The notes below the pieces were generated by a model. That model saw only the letters and a program-made list of their open reading frames with translations. It made no database searches and was not told where the DNA came from. Shown piece by piece: positions 61,085 to 64,000 of a DNA stretch of 64,000 nucleotides. The position numbers were made by a program, and so were the translations under genes. Origin of the DNA: Bacillota bacterium (GTDB lineage: Bacteria; Bacillota; Limnochordia; Darwinibacteriales; JAAYFS01); contig JAAYFS010000062.1 of assembly GCA_012728115.1 (NCBI GenBank), positions 1 to 64,000 of the forward strand, written 5' to 3'. Positions within the stretch are counted from its first letter, which is position 1. Each line of letters opens with the position of its first letter.

Positions 61085-61958
61085 TGTAGAGCTAATCATG
61101 CAGTTTTTTAAGCTATGTAATCTAGAACCTGTTGAAATTACATCAGGTGTTTGGCAAATAGAAATAACAACTGACATGGCTAGGGAATTAGACGGTTATG
61201 GAGCAAAGGGTGGTTTGTTTCAATTTACGTTTGAAAAAGAACTCGCGGAAAAATACGGCGCTGAGCTAATTAGTCCAGGTAGTTATCGCTTGGATAGCTT
61301 TTTAAAATACATTAGAAAGCAAGCAACCTACTCTACTGCCTGTCTCCCTATCCATACTTTTTATGAACCAAGCATCCGTACAAAGCTATTGAACAAACTT
61401 GCGGCAACAAATAGGAATAGTCGTTTCTATGTGATCGACTACTCCTACAAATATGCCCCCTATTTTATGTTGGTTGTGAAACTATCCTATCTAGCTTATG
61501 AAAAGCGGGAAAAGATTCGAAAACTAATTGTTGATATGGTCTCTGGCAATATTATCAATTACGACATCCCCGAGCAATTGTTTAAAAATGGATCTCCAGA
61601 TACAAATTGTTATAAACGCAAACTAAGCTATAAAAAGGCTTACGAGCGGATTCAAGAGTTTTTGACCAATGATCTAGCTATGGAAGACCCATCATGGGCA
61701 AAGGCAGCAAAAGAACAGATTCACCAAGATCGCCAGAGGCTCGAAGAGTACTACAAAGACTCCGAGGATGATATTGCTAAAGAGCGACGATTACAGGAAT
61801 TAATGGAGCGAACCTTTCCAAGAGTACAAATTCTCCCCACTAGAGCAGCAACACTTTATATCCCAAAACTTGAATACAAAGTAATGGAAGCCAATCAAAC
61901 TGATCGGCTTCTCAATATCGTTTATGATCCAATTGCTAATCGTCTACAAAACTCATGA
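61077..61958 (+). CDS. YqhG-like protein paired with the SNF2 ATPase
   Basis: The 293-residue protein has no membrane segments. Blocks such as IMQFFKLCNLEPVEITSGVWQIEITTDMARELDGYGAKGG and the acidic-basic C-terminal half (YYKDSEDDIAKERRLQELMERTFPRVQI) suggest the YqhG family, which sits beside the YqhH helicase in Bacillus. The reading that it is the partner of the motor is supported by the 8-base overlap of the genes but not by a known activity. Its 3' end overlaps murC tail-to-tail by 37 bases, with no terminator between. Confidence 0.65.
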   Translation: MDNVELIMQFFKLCNLEPVEITSGVWQIEITTDMARELDGYGAKGGLFQFTFEKELAEKYGAELISPGSYRLDSFLKYIRKQATYSTACLPIHTFYEPSIRTKLLNKLAATNRNSRFYVIDYSYKYAPYFMLVVKLSYLAYEKREKIRKLIVDMVSGNIINYDIPEQLFKNGSPDTNCYKRKLSYKKAYERIQEFLTNDLAMEDPSWAKAAKEQIHQDRQRLEEYYKDSEDDIAKERRLQELMERTFPRVQILPTRAATLYIPKLEYKVMEANQTDRLLNIVYDPIANRLQNS

Positions 61959-63289
61959 GCAGTTTTAAAAATTGAACCTGCTCCCATTGTAATTACCATA
62001 TCATTTGGTTCAACTATCTTTAACAGGTGCTCTACCAAGTCCGCTTCTTTAATGTAACTGGCGACCACACCCTTTTGTTTAACTTTCTCAACCAGAACTT
62101 CGGCACTTACTCCTGCAATAGGTTTTTCTGGTGGAGGCGAGTATACATCTGTTATCAGTGCTAAGTTGCAGTTTGTGAATGAGCTGGCAAACTCCTCCAT
62201 TAAGTACGAAGTTCTAGAATATCTATGCGGTTGAAAAACCGCAATTATACGCCTGTTCCATCCATCTTTTGCAGCCTTAAGGGTCGCTTGAATCTCCGTT
62301 GGATGATGAGCATAATCATCAATTACTAAAATGTCATTTTTAAGGCAAATCTTTTGGAATCTTCTTTGTGCCCCGCTAAAGTTTGCTAATGATGATTGAA
62401 TTTGTTCTAATTCGATCCCCAGATACTTACCCACAGCAATAGTCGCCAAAGCATTGCTTATATTGTAATCCCCTGGAATCTGTAGTTCAAAATTACCGAA
62501 AGTTTCCCCTTGGTAAACTGCGTCGAAAAAGCAATTACCTTCACTTTGGGTAATATTCTCAGCCCACCAATCTGCATTACGATCATGGAGAGCGTAAGTA
62601 ATTTTATTTTCCACTTCATGAACGATTTCTTTTACAACCTTATCATCAACACCAAGGATTGCAACTCCATCCTTTTTACAATTAGCAAGAAATTGTCTAT
62701 ATGTACTGACTAAGTTTTCAAATTTACCTTGGTAATTTTCTAAATGATCAGCTTCGATACTAGTGACCACCGCGATCGTTGGATGGTATCTTAAAAAACT
62801 TCGATCGCTTTCATCTGCTTCTCCGACAACATATCCGCCCCGCCCATGTTTTGCGCCAGGACCAAAAGGTGCAAATCTCGCTCCAATCAATACTGTCGGA
62901 TCAAAACCAGCCTGTTCAAGAAGCAAAGAAATCATTGAACTGATGGTGGTCTTACCGTGTGCTCCTGCAACTGCGATCCCTTTCCCATTATTCAGAAAAT
63001 CCGCCCAGACTTCCGAACGATGTAGTACTGGTATTCCTTGCTTTTGAGCTTCCACTAATTCGACATTATCAAAGGGAACAGCAGTGGAATAAACTACTTT
63101 TGTCGCCCCAACTACATTACTTGGGGAGTGCCCGATATCTATCTGCGCACCTAGTTCAGTCAAGTAATCAGTAGTTTCAGATGGTGACAAATCAGAACCA
63201 GAGACTTTAAATCCCATTTCCAGAAATATCTTGGCTAAGGGTCCCATCCCTGTCCCACCAATACCTATTAAGTGAATATGCTGGTCCAT
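61922..63289 (-). CDS. murC: UDP-N-acetylmuramate-L-alanine ligase
   Basis: MurC adds the first amino acid to the peptidoglycan precursor. GIGGTGMGPLAKIFLEMGFKVSGSD is the N-terminal UDP site, AGAHGKTTISSMISLLL the ATP site, EADESDRSFL and VVTSIEADHLE the metal/acyl-phosphate region, and IDDYAHHPTEIQATL the C-domain block. The length of 455 is normal. ATG start with a weak GAGGTGAA. It is convergent with the YqhG-like gene and overlaps its end. Confidence 0.97.
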   Translation of the reverse strand: MDQHIHLIGIGGTGMGPLAKIFLEMGFKVSGSDLSPSETTDYLTELGAQIDIGHSPSNVVGATKVVYSTAVPFDNVELVEAQKQGIPVLHRSEVWADFLNNGKGIAVAGAHGKTTISSMISLLLEQAGFDPTVLIGARFAPFGPGAKHGRGGYVVGEADESDRSFLRYHPTIAVVTSIEADHLENYQGKFENLVSTYRQFLANCKKDGVAILGVDDKVVKEIVHEVENKITYALHDRNADWWAENITQSEGNCFFDAVYQGETFGNFELQIPGDYNISNALATIAVGKYLGIELEQIQSSLANFSGAQRRFQKICLKNDILVIDDYAHHPTEIQATLKAAKDGWNRRIIAVFQPHRYSRTSYLMEEFASSFTNCNLALITDVYSPPPEKPIAGVSAEVLVEKVKQKGVVASYIKEADLVEHLLKIVEPNDMVITMGAGSIFKTAHEFCRRLAIGS

Positions 63290-63374
63290 ATATTTTCACC
63301 TCTCTTGTGGTAATTATAGCACTATATTTGTTAATATTTCCAGTAGCATCTCTATTTATGTTGATGGGTCATAC

Positions 63375-63405
63375 AAAAGGTAGGCCTCCAGGGAACAGGC
63401 CTACC
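63375..63405 (-). terminator. Terminator of the spoIIP-like gene at the right edge
   Basis: GGTAGGCCT and AGGCCTACC form the stem with a 9-base loop; leftward TTTTGTATG follows. It starts about 12 bases past the stop codon. Confidence 0.8.
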
Positions 63406-63416
63406 CTTTCAGACAT

Positions 63417-64000
63417 TTATTCAATCAAACCTGCAACTACCTCAGCCAAAAGCTTCGCACTTTCGATTGCCTCATCGAGGGTATTGCCTTTCCAGTCTCC
63501 GATTATGACCATCACACTATTGGGATGCAGCTGACCACTATAATCCGATTTAAACACACGCACTCCCCGCGAAACTCCAGGATATTTTGCTTCTAACGCA
63601 TCACTTATTTTTTGTGCAAATGCCAAATTCTCTTCAACCCTTGTGTTATCTTGATCGCCTACTACAAACAGGATTTTAGCCACATTAGATCCATTCACCA
63701 ACGCAGTAGTGTATCCTTCTGGTTTATCCTCCAATCCATCGCGATGGATATCAAGCACCATCTGGATCTGAGTGTTTTGCCCCAGTAGCTCTTCAACCAT
63801 TTTTGCCGAATTTATGAACGCATCGCTATAACGTGGTTTATCATGGATAGTACGATCGTGAATAGCTGTAATTCCATGTTGGCGAAGGGTGCTCACAAAT
63901 ACATTGCCTACCTCAACAACATCCCCTGGAGAACCGCCCGTCTGATGGCTATCTTTTGGCTTGTAGTTTTCGGTCGCATGGCTATGATAGACCAATATTC
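63417..64000 (-). CDS. SpoIIP-family protein, second copy (5' end beyond the window)
   Basis: The visible 193 residues contain the catalytic domain: (IL)VYHSHATENY, where the first His-x-His pair of the SpoIIP family lies; GDVVEVGNVFVSTLRQHGITAIHD; LDIHRDGLEDKP; and the terminal VMVIIGDWKGNTLDEAIESAKLLAEVVAGLIE. In the zinc position near the end, the usual LLEFGTH-like Glu block reads MVIIGDW, so ligand geometry may differ from the copy at 23930-25075. The reading frame runs off the right edge without an internal start, so it is partial. It is probably a wall-hydrolase of sporulation or germination. Confidence 0.8.
   Translation of the reverse strand, partial: ILVYHSHATENYKPKDSHQTGGSPGDVVEVGNVFVSTLRQHGITAIHDRTIHDKPRYSDAFINSAKMVEELLGQNTQIQMVLDIHRDGLEDKPEGYTTALVNGSNVAKILFVVGDQDNTRVEENLAFAQKISDALEAKYPGVSRGVRVFKSDYSGQLHPNSVMVIIGDWKGNTLDEAIESAKLLAEVVAGLIE

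Noticed and set aside
1-64000. CRISPR arrays, insertion sequences, integrases and defence systems
   Set aside because: No regularly spaced repeats, transposase or recombinase motifs, or defence gene families were recognised in either strand.

Overview
The window looks like the chromosome of a spore-forming, low-GC Bacillota of clostridial grade. The evidence is: sporulation and germination genes (spoIVA, two spoIIP-family genes, spoVS, a gerA/spoVAF-type gene, a gerW/ytfJ-type gene, the YIEGIA cluster); an IspH-ribosomal S1 fusion gene, which is a clostridial arrangement; strong AGGAGG ribosome sites; frequent GTG and TTG starts; and many Rho-independent terminators. I cannot place it at genus level from sequence alone. 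I see no transposase, prophage, CRISPR array or rRNA operon. There is one tRNA, tRNA-Pro(GGG).

Layout. 1-6.2 kb: a lipoprotein, a short MscS channel, a GH31 glycosidase, a pseudouridine synthase and an ABC-F ATPase. 6.2-17.3 kb is the most accessory-looking part: a secreted zincin-like protein with a LamG-like region, a small LysM protein, several unknowns, a TetR regulator with cardiolipin synthase, an EF-G-like GTPase and a beta-propeller protein. 17.5-30.8 kb is a long leftward block: tRNA-Pro, spoIVA (interrupted by an in-frame TAA), gpsA, plsY, der, a DUF3189/YIEGIA/SpoIIP/DUF1614 spore-membrane cluster, ispH-rpsA, plsC, cmk, hisC and aroH. 30.8-37.2 kb: a flavoprotein, rluB, ytfJ, a DUF2953 gene, scpB, scpA, an S2P protease and lysA. 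37.2-43.4 kb: three genes related to 2-hydroxyacyl-CoA dehydratases and their activators, a GerA-family protein, a small membrane protein, dodecin and a dipeptidase. 43.4-57.6 kb: spoVS, ymdB, rny, recX, recA and cinA, then an inserted group (lipoprotein, PAP2-related, DUF441, a rhodanese-cysteine desulfurase fusion, an FtsH-like protease with a partner), then pgsA and rimO. 57.8-64 kb: a reduced ATP synthase gene set (atpI/Z, atpF, atpH only, closed by a terminator), a SNF2 helicase with a YqhG-like partner, murC, and the edge of a second spoIIP-like gene.

How the genes work together. Much of the window serves envelope and spore construction: phospholipid synthesis (gpsA, plsY, plsC, pgsA, cls), peptidoglycan (murC, lysA, SpoIIP hydrolases), coat basement layer (spoIVA), spore membrane and germination (GerA family, YtfJ, YIEGIA). 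Chromosome maintenance (scpAB, recA, recX, SNF2), RNA and ribosome functions (rny, rimO, rluB, der, EF-G-like, ABC-F) and isoprenoid, aromatic and lysine synthesis fill the rest. The points most worth a second look are the spoIVA nonsense codon, the three-gene ATP synthase cluster, the spore-membrane cluster of unknown function, the rhodanese-desulfurase fusion, the FtsH paralogue without an extracytoplasmic domain, and palindrome arrays in the accessory region.
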